This document shows, piece by piece, positions 9,369 to 18,929 of a DNA stretch of 64,000 nt. Below the pieces are notes generated by a model that was not told the origin of the DNA, did not search any database, and saw only the letters and a list, made by a program, of their open reading frames with translations. The position numbers were made by a program, and so were the translations under genes. The stretch is from Bacteroidota bacterium (GTDB lineage Bacteria; Bacteroidota; Bacteroidia; Flavobacteriales; Flavobacteriaceae): NCBI GenBank assembly GCA_021793375.1, contig JAJYSY010000001.1, positions 1-64,000 of the forward strand, given 5' to 3'. Numbering within the stretch: position 1 is the first letter of the stretch; the number at the start of each line of letters is the position of its first letter.

Positions 9369-11237
9369 ATGCGTAAATTTTTACTGTTTTTCTTAATCAT
9401 ATTTATAGGACTTGTTTTTATAGGTCGTTTGCTTTATTTGCAAATTTTTGATCCTTCTTTTAGTATTATTTCAGAACGAAATGCCATAAAAACAGAATAC
9501 ATCTATCCTCAAAGAGGAAATATTTATGATAGAAATGGAAAGTTAATGGTTTCTAATCAACCAATTTATGATGTAATGGTAATTCCGCAGGAAGTAAAAG
9601 AATTTGATACTTTGGAATTTGCAAATCTGTTGACTATAACTCCGGAAAGATTGAGAACTCAATTGGATAAAGCCAAAATATATTCTCCACGCTTAGCATC
9701 AGTTGTGGTTCCGCAAGTTTCAAAACAAGAATATGCTTATATTCAAGAGAAAATGCGAAAATTCCCCGGATTTTATATTCAAAAACGAGCTTTAAGAGAT
9801 TATAAAGTCAGCGGAGCAGCTAATGTTTTGGGGTATATTTCAGAAGCCAGTCCACATGATGTAAATACTAATTCTTATTATGAACCCGGAGATTTGATAG
9901 GAAGAAGTGGAATAGAACAACAATATGAAGAAATATTAAGAGGAAAAAAAGGAGTAAAATATTTACAAACAGATCGATTTAGTAAAGCTATAGGTCCCTA
10001 CAAAGAAGGTGTTTTTGATACGTTGCCCGTTAAGGGAAAAGATTTAACTTTAAGTATTGACATGGAACTCCAAGAATATGGAGAAATGTTAATGCAGCAA
10101 AAACGTGGAGGAATTGTAGCTATAGAACCCGCAACCGGAGAAATACTAAGTTTAGTTACTGCACCGAGTTATGATCCCAGTTTGTTAGTAGGAAGAAAAC
10201 GCTCTGAAAATTTCACCAGATTGTGGAATGATACCATAAATAAACCTTTATTAGACAGAAGTTTGCTGGCTACTTATCCGCCAGGATCGACTTTTAAACC
10301 CATTTCAGGAGCAATAGCTTTACAAGAAGGCGTGGTAAATAAGAATACAAAAATCTCTTGTCATAACGGATTTTCTTACGGAAGAAGAGGACGAATGGCT
10401 TGTGCGGCTCATGCTTCTCCATTATCTATTGTTGCAGCAACGGCACAGTCTTGTAACACTTATTTTGCCAAATCTTATTGGTGGACCATAGATAATTATG
10501 AAACTCCACAAGAAGGAATGGATTCTTGGAAAGATTATTTAGCGAGTTTTGGATTAGGAAATTTCTTGGGGTATGATCTTCCAACCGGAAGGCCGGGATT
10601 TATTCCTTCAGCAGAATATTATAACAGAACTTATAATTATCCTACTTACAAATGGTCGGCAACTTATACATTATCTAATGGAATTGGACAAGGAGAAGTT
10701 TTAACTACACCTATTCAATTGGCAAATTTAAGTGCTATAATTGCCAACAGAGGTTGGTATTATACCCCGCATGTATTGCAAAAAATAGATGGAAATCATA
10801 TAAAAGATGAACAATACACGGTAAAAAAATATTCAAAAGTAGAAGAGAAGCATTTTGAGCCTATAGTAGAGGGGATGAATGATGTTTATAATTATGGAAC
10901 AGCAAGTTTTACACAAATTCCCGGAATTGAAATTAGCGGAAAAACAGGAACTGCTGAAAACTTTACCAGAATAAACGGAAAAAGAGTACAGCTTACAGAT
11001 CATTCTATATTTATTGCTTTTGCTCCAAAAAATGATCCGGAAATAGCTATTGCAGTATTTGTGGAAAATGGACGTTGGGGATCAAGATATGCGGCAAGAA
11101 TTGCCAGTTTAATGATAGGAAAATATTTGAAAGGAACAGTAGATAGACAAGATTTGGAAGACTGGATTATGGAAAATGGATTAGAAGAAGAATATGCCAA
11201 AGAACAAAGTGGTATTGATTTTAAAATAAACGAATAA
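9369..11237 (+). CDS. mrdA: Penicillin-binding protein 2 (elongasome transpeptidase)
   Basis: Class B PBP that crosslinks peptidoglycan during lateral growth, with RodA as its glycosyltransferase partner. It has an N-terminal membrane anchor (about residues 4-25), a PBP dimerisation/pedestal domain (about 45-210) and a transpeptidase domain. The catalytic motifs are STFK at 307-310, SCN at 361-363 and KTG at 525-527. Its 622 aa is normal. The last base of the stop is also the first base of the rodA ATG, so the partner proteins are translationally coupled. Confidence 0.97.
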   Translation: MRKFLLFFLIIFIGLVFIGRLLYLQIFDPSFSIISERNAIKTEYIYPQRGNIYDRNGKLMVSNQPIYDVMVIPQEVKEFDTLEFANLLTITPERLRTQLDKAKIYSPRLASVVVPQVSKQEYAYIQEKMRKFPGFYIQKRALRDYKVSGAANVLGYISEASPHDVNTNSYYEPGDLIGRSGIEQQYEEILRGKKGVKYLQTDRFSKAIGPYKEGVFDTLPVKGKDLTLSIDMELQEYGEMLMQQKRGGIVAIEPATGEILSLVTAPSYDPSLLVGRKRSENFTRLWNDTINKPLLDRSLLATYPPGSTFKPISGAIALQEGVVNKNTKISCHNGFSYGRRGRMACAAHASPLSIVAATAQSCNTYFAKSYWWTIDNYETPQEGMDSWKDYLASFGLGNFLGYDLPTGRPGFIPSAEYYNRTYNYPTYKWSATYTLSNGIGQGEVLTTPIQLANLSAIIANRGWYYTPHVLQKIDGNHIKDEQYTVKKYSKVEEKHFEPIVEGMNDVYNYGTASFTQIPGIEISGKTGTAENFTRINGKRVQLTDHSIFIAFAPKNDPEIAIAVFVENGRWGSRYAARIASLMIGKYLKGTVDRQDLEDWIMENGLEEEYAKEQSGIDFKINE

Positions 11238-12490
11238 TGAGCGCTAAAAACCTACCGGATTGGATAAGCATATTAATATTTATAATATTGGTTGTCTTTG
11301 GATGGATGAATATACTTTCTGCCTCAATGGGAGAAAATAGTAGTTTTCATGGTTTTGATTTTAGTGAAATTTATACCAAACAAGCAGTTTGGATTGCTTT
11401 GAGTTTTTTATTGGCAATTCTTATTCTAATGATAGAAAGTAAATTTTACCAAAGATTTTCCAGTCTTATTTATTTGATTTCTTTGCTCTCTTTAGTAGGC
11501 TTATTTATTTTTGGGAGAACCATATCAGGACAAACCGCTTGGTATTCTTTTGGAAGTTTTAGTATTCAGCCGGCAGAGTTTGTAAAAGCTTCTACAGCAT
11601 TGGCATTAGCAAATTATTTGAGCGATATCCAAACAGACATCGCTTCTTTTAAACATCAGGTTAATGCATTCGTTATTTTGTTTATTCCTGCAGTATTAAT
11701 TTTAGGACAACCGGATCCGGGAAGTGCTTTGATTTATGCAGCTTTTATTTTTCCATTGTATAGAGAAGGACTTTCAGAAGGATATCTACTTTTTGGTTTT
11801 TCAGTGATTTTACTTTTTGTGACTACTTTGTTATATGGTTCTATATGGGTTTCTCTTGGAGTAGCACTCATTATAGGATCTGTTTTGTTTTTAGGAAAAC
11901 AAAGAAAACACTTGTTAAGAATTCTTATTATCGGAGTTGCTTCCATATTATTTTCTTTTTCGGTAAGTTATATTTTCGAAAATGTTTTTCAACAACATCA
12001 CCGCGACAGATTTGATGTGGTTTTAGGGAAAGCATCCGATTTAAAAGGAATAGGATATAATACTCATCAAAGTATTGTAGCCATTGGAAGTGGAGGCTGG
12101 AGTGGAAAAGGATGGAAAGAAGGTACTCAAACCAAAGGAAATTTTGTTCCGGAACAACACACCGATTATATATTTAGTACAGTTGGAGAAGAGTGGGGGT
12201 TTATAGGCAGTGCAGGGATGGTGTTGTTATTTGTATTCTTAATAGGTAGAATTATTTTTCTCGCAGAGCGACAACGATCTACTTTTTCGAGAGTGTATGG
12301 ATATGGTGTAGCAGGAGTATTATTTGTCCACTTTACAGTTAATATTGGAATGGTGATAGGGATTTTACCAACAGTGGGAATTCCTTTGCCGTTTTTAAGT
12401 TATGGAGGTTCTTCTTTATGGGGATTTACGATATTACTTTTTATCTTTTTAAGATTAGATGCTGATCGAAAACAAATAACAGGTTCTTAA
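11237..12490 (+). CDS. rodA: Peptidoglycan glycosyltransferase RodA
   Basis: SEDS-family polymerase that makes glycan strands from lipid II together with PBP2. The 417 aa protein has about ten transmembrane helices. The SEDS signatures are visible: QPAEFVK, GQPDPGSAL, the catalytic-Asp loop in EQHTDYIFS, and LPFLSYGGSS near the end. It overlaps mrdA by one base and closes the mre operon. A hairpin follows 6 nt after the stop. Confidence 0.97.
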   Translation: MSAKNLPDWISILIFIILVVFGWMNILSASMGENSSFHGFDFSEIYTKQAVWIALSFLLAILILMIESKFYQRFSSLIYLISLLSLVGLFIFGRTISGQTAWYSFGSFSIQPAEFVKASTALALANYLSDIQTDIASFKHQVNAFVILFIPAVLILGQPDPGSALIYAAFIFPLYREGLSEGYLLFGFSVILLFVTTLLYGSIWVSLGVALIIGSVLFLGKQRKHLLRILIIGVASILFSFSVSYIFENVFQQHHRDRFDVVLGKASDLKGIGYNTHQSIVAIGSGGWSGKGWKEGTQTKGNFVPEQHTDYIFSTVGEEWGFIGSAGMVLLFVFLIGRIIFLAERQRSTFSRVYGYGVAGVLFVHFTVNIGMVIGILPTVGIPLPFLSYGGSSLWGFTILLFIFLRLDADRKQITGS

Positions 12491-12495
12491 AAAAG

Positions 12496-12527
12496 AAAAA
12501 ACCACAATCAAAAGGAAAGTGGTTTTT
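12496..12527. terminator. Bidirectional terminator between rodA and dnaN
   Basis: Inverted repeat AAAACCAC (12498-12505) / GTGGTTTT (12519-12526), flanked by an A run on the left and T run on the right. It can serve both the rodA and the convergent dnaN transcripts. Confidence 0.75.
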
Positions 12528-12553
12528 GGTAAGTTCTTATAAGTTTTTTGTTA

Positions 12554-13672
12554 TTAATTCAGCATCACCGGCATAACCAGCATGATAACTTCTTCTCCTT
12601 CTTCCAACCCATCTTTAGGCGTTAGAATACCGGCTCTGTTTGGTAAACTCATGGCTAATTGCACATCATCTGAATTTAGATTGGTCAACATTTCAGTTAA
12701 AAAACGAGAGTTGAAACCTATTTGTAAATCATCACCGCTATAATCACAAGTTAAGCGTTCATCTGCTTTATTGCTGAAATCAATATCTTCTGCAGAAATA
12801 TTGAGTTCTGATCCGGCGATAGTTAGTTTTATTTGATGAGTAGTTTTGTTAGAGAAAATAGAAACCCTCTTTACTGAATTCAAAAATTGTTGGCGTTCAA
12901 TATTAAGCACATTAGGATTTTCTTTAGGGATTACCGCTTCATAGTTAGGGTATTTCCCGTCAATTAATCTACAAGTAAGTTGAATATCTTCAAAGAGGAA
13001 TTTAGCATTACTATCGTCATATTCAATTTTTACTTCTTCTTCACTACCGGCCAAAATGCTTTTTAAAATGTTTAATGGTTTTTTAGGCATGATAAATTCA
13101 GCATCAGCAGAAGAGCTGAGATCTTTTCTGGAATATTTTACCAATTTATGCGCATCGGTAGCTACAAAAGTTAAGCCATCAGCAGAAAATTCAAAAAGCA
13201 CTCCACTCATCATCGGACGTAAATCATCGTTTCCTGTGGCAAAAATTGTTTTGTTTATAGCTGTAGCTAAAACATCAGCAGTCATACTTGTATTTTGTGC
13301 ATCTTCAATTTCCATTACTGTAGGAAATTCATCTCCATCAGCATAAGCTAAAGCATATTTTCCTTGGCTTGAACTCAACTCAACAGTGTTATTATCTTCT
13401 TGCACAACAAAAGTCAAAGGTTGTTCAGGAAAAGTTTTTAAAGTATCTAATAACAAACGTGCAGGAACAGCAATATTTCCCGAGTCGTTAGAATCTACTT
13501 CTAAACTTGCAGTCATAGTGGTTTCCAAATCAGAAGCAGAAACCTTTAATTCATTTTCTTTTAGCTCAAAAAGGAAATTATCTAAAATAGGCAATGTGTT
13601 ATTGTTATTAATAACCCCTCCTAAGATTTGTAAATGCTGGAGTAAATAAGAACTCGAAACTATAAACTTCAT
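12554..13672 (-). CDS. dnaN: DNA polymerase III beta subunit (sliding clamp)
   Basis: Ring-shaped homodimeric processivity clamp of the replicative polymerase. At 372 aa it shows the three clamp domains (about 1-120, 130-250, 255-372). Recognisable stretches are LPILDNF early, FATGNDDLRPMMSGV in the second domain, and the C-terminal MLVMPVMLN, which matches the usual ...PMRL end. It is not next to dnaA or recF here. A -7 element sits 26 nt upstream of the ATG. Confidence 0.96.
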   Translation of the reverse strand: MKFIVSSSYLLQHLQILGGVINNNNTLPILDNFLFELKENELKVSASDLETTMTASLEVDSNDSGNIAVPARLLLDTLKTFPEQPLTFVVQEDNNTVELSSSQGKYALAYADGDEFPTVMEIEDAQNTSMTADVLATAINKTIFATGNDDLRPMMSGVLFEFSADGLTFVATDAHKLVKYSRKDLSSSADAEFIMPKKPLNILKSILAGSEEEVKIEYDDSNAKFLFEDIQLTCRLIDGKYPNYEAVIPKENPNVLNIERQQFLNSVKRVSIFSNKTTHQIKLTIAGSELNISAEDIDFSNKADERLTCDYSGDDLQIGFNSRFLTEMLTNLNSDDVQLAMSLPNRAGILTPKDGLEEGEEVIMLVMPVMLN

Positions 13673-13697
13673 CGTATTTAATTTTCAGTTTAAAACA

Positions 13698-13705
13698 CAA
13701 ATATA
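13698..13705 (-). promoter_or_regulatory. Candidate -7 element of the dnaN promoter
   Basis: The minus strand reads TATATTTG, an exact TAnnTTTG, 25-32 nt upstream of the dnaN ATG. Confidence 0.55.
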
Positions 13706-13802
13706 TCTTATTAACATTAGCTGCGTGAAAAAAAATCATAAAATTTTTAATAAGAGTACATTAATTTTTATCTTGCACCTCGATTATTAACAAATTTTAC
13801 TT

Positions 13803-15728
13803 ATGAAAATCAAAAAATACTTACTTAGCTTTTCTGCTGTGGCACTTATTGCTGCTTCAGGAATGGGGCAGACAGCGCAGCAAAGAAAGCAAATTACAAA
13901 AGACTATAATCAACAAGAGTTGAAGATAGTAGCAAAGGAATATGAAAATATTTTCAAGCAGCAAAGACAAAGAGCTCTTGATTACGCAAAAGAAAACGAT
14001 ATACCTACGGTGATTACTAAAGAAAATGGAGAGAAATCATATTTACACCGTATGGATGAAGAAGGGAATTTAATTTATTATAAAAATAATAGCATCATTG
14101 GTGCCCAAACTATTGGGGTAAATAAACTGTGGGACGGAGAAGGTGGTCTTGTAGAGCTTCAAGGAGAAGGCATGTTAGGTGGAGTTTGGGACGGTGGAAT
14201 TGCGAGAGAAACTCATGAGCTTTTGGAAGGACAAGTTATAGTAATGGATAGTTTAAGTTCGATAGATAGTCATGCAACTCACGTAACAGGAATAATGGTA
14301 GGAAAGAAATTGGAAGAAGGTGATGGAGTAGATGCCAGAGGGATGGCATACAAAGCAGAAGCACTTTCTTATGACTGGTTTAGTGATATTAGTCAGATGT
14401 TAAACGAAGCTTCAAATGGGTTGTTAGTTTCAAATCACTCTTATGGATTAGATTTGTCTAAAGTACCGAATCCAAAAATGGAAGTGGGAAGATATGATCA
14501 AAAAAGTGGTTCTACAGATTACATTATGCATTTAGCTCCAAAATACACAGTAGTTACATCAGCTGGTAATGATAGATTCCCGGCTTATATAAATCCAAAT
14601 CCGGAAGATGGAGGGTATAATATTCTTGGTGGAGAAATGGCAACTGCTAAAAATAGTATTGTTGTTAGCGCTGTAGGCGCTGTTCCTGTTTATGCAGGCC
14701 CGGGATCAGTAAGTATGTCTTCCTTTAGTAGTTGGGGCCCAACAAATGATTTTAGAATAAAACCTGATATTGCAGCAAATGGAGTGGCTGTTTACTCAAG
14801 CCTTTCAGGGTCAGATACACAGTATGGACCTTCAAATGGAACTTCAATGGCAGCTCCAAGTGTAGCAGGAGCGCTTTTGTTGATTCAAGAACTTGCAGCT
14901 GATTTACATGATGGAGAGTACTTGAGTTCAGCAATGCTAAAAGCTATTATGATTCAAACTGCTCGACAAGCAGACAATGAATTAGGACCGAATCCGAGAT
15001 ATGGATGGGGACTAATGGCTGCTGATAAAATGGTTGAATTGATGTTAGATGCAAATAATGATGGAGAATCTTTTTATGAAGAAATTACTCTTGATGGAGA
15101 AAATACACTTTATACCAGAAATATTGGTAGTGTAAACGAAGATGAATTAAAAGTAACTATTGCTTGGACTGATCCAAAGGGAGATACGCAAGCCTTAGGG
15201 GATAATACGCCTGTACTGGTAAATGATCTTGACTTAAGAATTGTAGATTCTAAAGGGAAGACTTATCATCCTTGGAGATTAGACCCAAGTTCTTTCGATG
15301 CTCCGGCGTTGAGAGATGGGGATAATAGTGTAGATAACGTAGAACAAGTATTAATTTTAGATCCTGATCCTACTGAAAGATATACAATAAAAGTAAATTA
15401 TAAAGGAGAACTTAAAGGAGGAGAGCAAGCATTTGCAATTGCCGCCACAGGAACTGAATTACTTGGTGTAGAAGACCACAAACTATCAGGATTCTCAATT
15501 TATCCTAATCCGGCTTCTGATCAGGTGAATCTAAACCTTGAAAAATCAGGAGAAGAAGTAGCTGTTGAGGTATTTGATATTAATGGAAGAAAAGTTATCC
15601 AAACAAAATTTGATGGAGCTTCAAACTTTGAAGAATCATTAAATGTATCTAACTTAAATTCTGGAGTTTATTTTGTGAAAGTTAATACAGATGGTAAAAC
15701 AGCAACACAAAAATTAATCATTAAGTAA
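13803..15728 (+). CDS. T9SS-exported subtilisin-family (S8) serine protease
   Basis: Secreted S8 peptidase of 641 aa. A signal peptide covers residues 1-22. Residues 23-120 may be a propeptide. The catalytic domain has Asp130 in GVWDGG, His157 in SHATHVTG, the oxyanion Asn256 in SAGND and Ser348 in GTSMAAP. The usual HGTHVAG is HATHVTG here. A beta-sandwich region (about 430-550) follows, then a T9SS type A sorting domain (about 559-641: FSIYPNPAS, DINGRKV, LNSGVYFVKV, QKLIIK), so export and surface anchoring or release by type IX secretion is expected. A paralogue with the same architecture lies at 29.6 kb. The substrate is unknown. Confidence 0.92.
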   Translation: MKIKKYLLSFSAVALIAASGMGQTAQQRKQITKDYNQQELKIVAKEYENIFKQQRQRALDYAKENDIPTVITKENGEKSYLHRMDEEGNLIYYKNNSIIGAQTIGVNKLWDGEGGLVELQGEGMLGGVWDGGIARETHELLEGQVIVMDSLSSIDSHATHVTGIMVGKKLEEGDGVDARGMAYKAEALSYDWFSDISQMLNEASNGLLVSNHSYGLDLSKVPNPKMEVGRYDQKSGSTDYIMHLAPKYTVVTSAGNDRFPAYINPNPEDGGYNILGGEMATAKNSIVVSAVGAVPVYAGPGSVSMSSFSSWGPTNDFRIKPDIAANGVAVYSSLSGSDTQYGPSNGTSMAAPSVAGALLLIQELAADLHDGEYLSSAMLKAIMIQTARQADNELGPNPRYGWGLMAADKMVELMLDANNDGESFYEEITLDGENTLYTRNIGSVNEDELKVTIAWTDPKGDTQALGDNTPVLVNDLDLRIVDSKGKTYHPWRLDPSSFDAPALRDGDNSVDNVEQVLILDPDPTERYTIKVNYKGELKGGEQAFAIAATGTELLGVEDHKLSGFSIYPNPASDQVNLNLEKSGEEVAVEVFDINGRKVIQTKFDGASNFEESLNVSNLNSGVYFVKVNTDGKTATQKLIIK

Positions 15729-15746
15729 GTATTATTCTATAAAGAT

Positions 15747-15784
15747 AAAAAGACCTTTTTGCTCAAACAAAAAGGTCTTTTTTT
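15747..15784. terminator. Strong bidirectional terminator
   Basis: Near-perfect 15-bp inverted repeat, 15747-15761 against 15768-15782, with core AAGACCTTTTT / AAAAAGGTCTT, a 6-nt loop and a T run. It separates the convergent protease gene and fad operon. Confidence 0.85.
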
Positions 15785-15806
15785 ATTCATTTAATTTCTT
15801 AAAATC

Positions 15807-17606
15807 TTAAAAACAATATTCATTGGCTTCAATAAGTTGCTTTGCAATACTGTTTTTTAATTCACTGATGTTCGGGTAGTTTTGATATTTAGTAAATCTT
15901 CTCAAGCCCATTAACAACATTCTTTGTTCATCTCCGCTTGAAAAGGAAATAATTCCTTCTTTTCCTTTTGCAGAAATTAATTCTACTGCTTGATAAACAT
16001 ATAATCTTGTCATAGCTATTTGCCCGGCTTGATTTTCTTTTCCTTTTTCTTTAATGGATTTTTCTGTTCTTAAAATAGCAGATTCTATCATAAAAATTTC
16101 AATTAGCATATCTGCAGCAGACATCAATAAATTTTGATGTTTTTCAAGGTCTGCTCCATATTTTTGAACAGCCGATCCGGCTACCATTAAAAAAGCTTTT
16201 TTAAGTTTTTCTAAGATTTCCTTTTCTTCAGATAAAGGTTCGGAAAAATCAGGAATATCAAAAGATGGAATAGAAGTCAACTCTTCTTGAATTGCCATGG
16301 CAGGAGTCATTAAATCAATTTCTCCTTTCAATGCTTTTTTAAGCAACATTCCCACGCTGTGCATTCTGTTGATTTCATTTGTTCCTTCGTAGATTCTGGA
16401 AATTCTTGCATCTCTCCAAGCTGCTTCCATAGGGGCATCTTTAGAATATCCCATTCCTCCATAAATCTGAATTCCTTCATCACTACAGTTTTGCATATCT
16501 TCAGAAGCTGCAACTTTTAGCAAAGAACATTCTACTGCAAAATCTTCTACAGCTTTTAATTCAGCTTCGGTGTCGCTCAATCCTTCTTTGATAAAATCTT
16601 CTTTTCTGTTTTCGATGAGTTTTGCGGCGCGATAAGTAGCAGATTCCCCTACATAAGCAGAAGTTGCCATATCGGCTAATTTAGATTTTATGCCTTCAAA
16701 ATCAGCTATCTTGGTGTTGAATTGTTTGCGTTCGTTTGCATATTCTATAGAATAACTAATCACTCTTCTTTGTGCATCTAAACAAGCAGCAGCTAATTTA
16801 ATTCTTCCGATATTTAAAATATTCATCGCAATTTTAAATCCTTGTCCGCGATCTGACAACATATTTTCTATCGGAACTTTGGTGTCTTCAAAAAATACCT
16901 GACGAGTAGAAGAGGAATGAATTCCCAATTTGTTTTCTTCATTTCCCAATTTAATTCCGTTAGGATTGTCTTTGTCATATTCTACAATAAAAGAAGAAAT
17001 GTATTTATCGTCTTCGATTCTGGCAAAAACAATAAACAAATTACAAAATCCGGCGTTTGAAATCCACATTTTTTGTCCGTTGATGATATAATGTTTTTTA
17101 TCCTCAGACAATTCTGCTTTTGTTTTTCCTGAATTTGCATCACTTCCTGCGGTGGGTTCTGTTAAAGCATAAGCACCAAACCACTCTCCTGTTGCTAATT
17201 TTGGAAGGTATTTTTCTTTTTGCTTTTCATTTCCATATAAAGCTATGGGTAGAGTTCCAATTCCTGTGTGAGCTCCATAAGCTGTTGCCATAGAACCAGT
17301 GGCTCCTGAGAAATAATCAGTAACCAGAACAGAAGAAGAAAAGCCCATGTCCAATCCATTGTATTTTTCGGGAAGGGTGATTCCTAAAAAGCCTAACTCA
17401 CCGGCCTTTTTCATCAATTCTTCTGTGAGTTCATAATCTCCTTTTTCAAAACGCTCCCGATTGGGAACCATTTCACGATCTACAAATTCTTTTACAGCAT
17501 CGCGCATCATGCGTTGCTCTTCGTTGAAATCTTCTGGGGTAAAAACATCTTCAAAAGTAGATTCCTTAATGATGAATTCACCACCTTTTAATGTTTTATT
17601 TGCCAT
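15807..17606 (-). CDS. fadE: Acyl-CoA dehydrogenase (third gene of the fad operon)
   Basis: FAD enzyme that introduces the trans-2 double bond into acyl-CoA, the first step of each beta-oxidation round. The 599 aa contain the normal N-terminal, middle and C-terminal ACAD domains (to about residue 420), with the FAD/substrate segment LTEPTAGSDA and the catalytic Glu in RIYEGTNEI, plus an extra helical domain of about 170 aa. Length and architecture resemble Bacillus FadE rather than E. coli FadE. I start at the ATG at 17606 (MANKTLKGG); an in-frame ATG at 17645 would add 13 unconserved residues. It is the promoter-distal gene of fadN-fadA-fadE. Confidence 0.93.
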   Translation of the reverse strand: MANKTLKGGEFIIKESTFEDVFTPEDFNEEQRMMRDAVKEFVDREMVPNRERFEKGDYELTEELMKKAGELGFLGITLPEKYNGLDMGFSSSVLVTDYFSGATGSMATAYGAHTGIGTLPIALYGNEKQKEKYLPKLATGEWFGAYALTEPTAGSDANSGKTKAELSEDKKHYIINGQKMWISNAGFCNLFIVFARIEDDKYISSFIVEYDKDNPNGIKLGNEENKLGIHSSSTRQVFFEDTKVPIENMLSDRGQGFKIAMNILNIGRIKLAAACLDAQRRVISYSIEYANERKQFNTKIADFEGIKSKLADMATSAYVGESATYRAAKLIENRKEDFIKEGLSDTEAELKAVEDFAVECSLLKVAASEDMQNCSDEGIQIYGGMGYSKDAPMEAAWRDARISRIYEGTNEINRMHSVGMLLKKALKGEIDLMTPAMAIQEELTSIPSFDIPDFSEPLSEEKEILEKLKKAFLMVAGSAVQKYGADLEKHQNLLMSAADMLIEIFMIESAILRTEKSIKEKGKENQAGQIAMTRLYVYQAVELISAKGKEGIISFSSGDEQRMLLMGLRRFTKYQNYPNISELKNSIAKQLIEANEYCF

Positions 17607-17684
17607 TTTAGTTGGTGTTTTATTTGTTAATATTCTTAATTCCAAAGAATTAAAAATTAGTTTAAGTTGTTGTTTTTACAAGTT

Positions 17685-18875
17685 TTAAAAAACCTCAAAA
17701 ACTCCTGCTGCTCCTTGACCTGTTCCTACGCACATTGTAACTAAAGCATGTTTGTTTTGAAGTTTTCTCTTTTTCATTTCATCGATTATTTGCACAGAAA
17801 GTTTAGCTCCTGTACAACCTAAAGGATGTCCTAAAGCAATAGCTCCTCCATTTACATTTACCAAATCAGGATTCATATTTAATTCTCTGATAACGGCAAG
17901 AGATTGAGAAGCAAAAGCTTCATTCAATTCGATGAGTTCTATATTGTCAAGTTTTAAATCTGCCATTTTCAAAGCTTTTGGAACAGCTTTTACAGGACCG
18001 ATTCCCATGATTTTAGGTTCTACGCCTGCAGCGGCATAACTCACCAATCTTGCTTCGGGTTCAAGATTCAATTCTTTTACTAATTTTTCACTCATCACTA
18101 ATACAAAAGCTGCTCCATCACTCATTTGAGAAGAAGTTCCTGCAGTAACGCTTCCTCCTTGAGCAAAAACAGGTCGTAATTTTTCTAAGGCTTCAACTGA
18201 AGTGTCTTTACGCGGACCTTCGTCTTTATCAACGGTATATTTTCTGGTTTTCTTTTTATTGTTTTCCACATAAGTTTCTTCAACTTCTATGGGTACAATC
18301 TGATCAGAAAATCTTTTTTCTTCTTGTGCTTTTAAAGCTTTTTGATGAGAATTATAAGCGAATTTATCTTGATCTTCTCTCGAAATATTATATTTATTGG
18401 CCACTTCTTCTGCGGTAAGTCCCATTCCCCAATAATAATCTGCATGACCTTGTTTGGCGAGTTTATAACTCGGGGAAGGCTTAAATCCACTCATCGGAAC
18501 ATAACTCATGCTTTCCGTTCCTCCGGCGATAATACAATCGGCCATTCCACTTTGAATTTTTGCGGTGGCAATTGCTATGGTTTCCAATCCGGAAGAACAA
18601 AACCTGTTGACGGTCATTCCGGGAACTTCAATCTCATCAAGTCCCATCAAAGAAATGAAACGCCCCATATTTAATCCTTGTTCTGCTTCAGGCATAGCAT
18701 TTCCTACAATCACATCGTCAATGCGTTTTTTATCCAATTCAGGAACTTGTTTTAAGAGGTATGCAATGGTTTCTGCAGCCATTTCATCGGGGCGTTTAAA
18801 ACGAAAAACTCCACGAGGAGCTTTGCCTACTGCAGTTCGATATCCTTTTACTATATATGCTGTTTGTAAACTCAT
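17685..18875 (-). CDS. fadA: Acetyl-CoA C-acyltransferase (thiolase)
   Basis: 3-ketoacyl-CoA thiolase that releases acetyl-CoA in the last step of beta-oxidation. At 396 aa it shows the nucleophile Cys93 in NRFCSSGLE, the [15 protein letters not shown] motif with the catalytic His, and the second catalytic Cys in [12 protein letters not shown] near the C-terminus. It sits between fadN (54 nt upstream) and fadE (78 nt downstream), in the same orientation. A role in acetoacetyl-CoA synthesis cannot be excluded from sequence alone, but the operon argues for degradation. Confidence 0.95.
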   Translation of the reverse strand: MSLQTAYIVKGYRTAVGKAPRGVFRFKRPDEMAAETIAYLLKQVPELDKKRIDDVIVGNAMPEAEQGLNMGRFISLMGLDEIEVPGMTVNRFCSSGLETIAIATAKIQSGMADCIIAGGTESMSYVPMSGFKPSPSYKLAKQGHADYYWGMGLTAEEVANKYNISREDQDKFAYNSHQKALKAQEEKRFSDQIVPIEVEETYVENNKKKTRKYTVDKDEGPRKDTSVEALEKLRPVFAQGGSVTAGTSSQMSDGAAFVLVMSEKLVKELNLEPEARLVSYAAAGVEPKIMGIGPVKAVPKALKMADLKLDNIELIELNEAFASQSLAVIRELNMNPDLVNVNGGAIALGHPLGCTGAKLSVQIIDEMKKRKLQNKHALVTMCVGTGQGAAGVFEVF

Positions 18876-18929
18876 TTTTCTATTTTATAAAAGCGATTAA
18901 TTCTATTTTTTTTACGAATTGTTGAAAGT

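Noticed and set aside
13056-13649. Open frames on the plus strand across dnaN
   Set aside because: They are shadows of the conserved minus-strand dnaN coding sequence and show no family resemblance.
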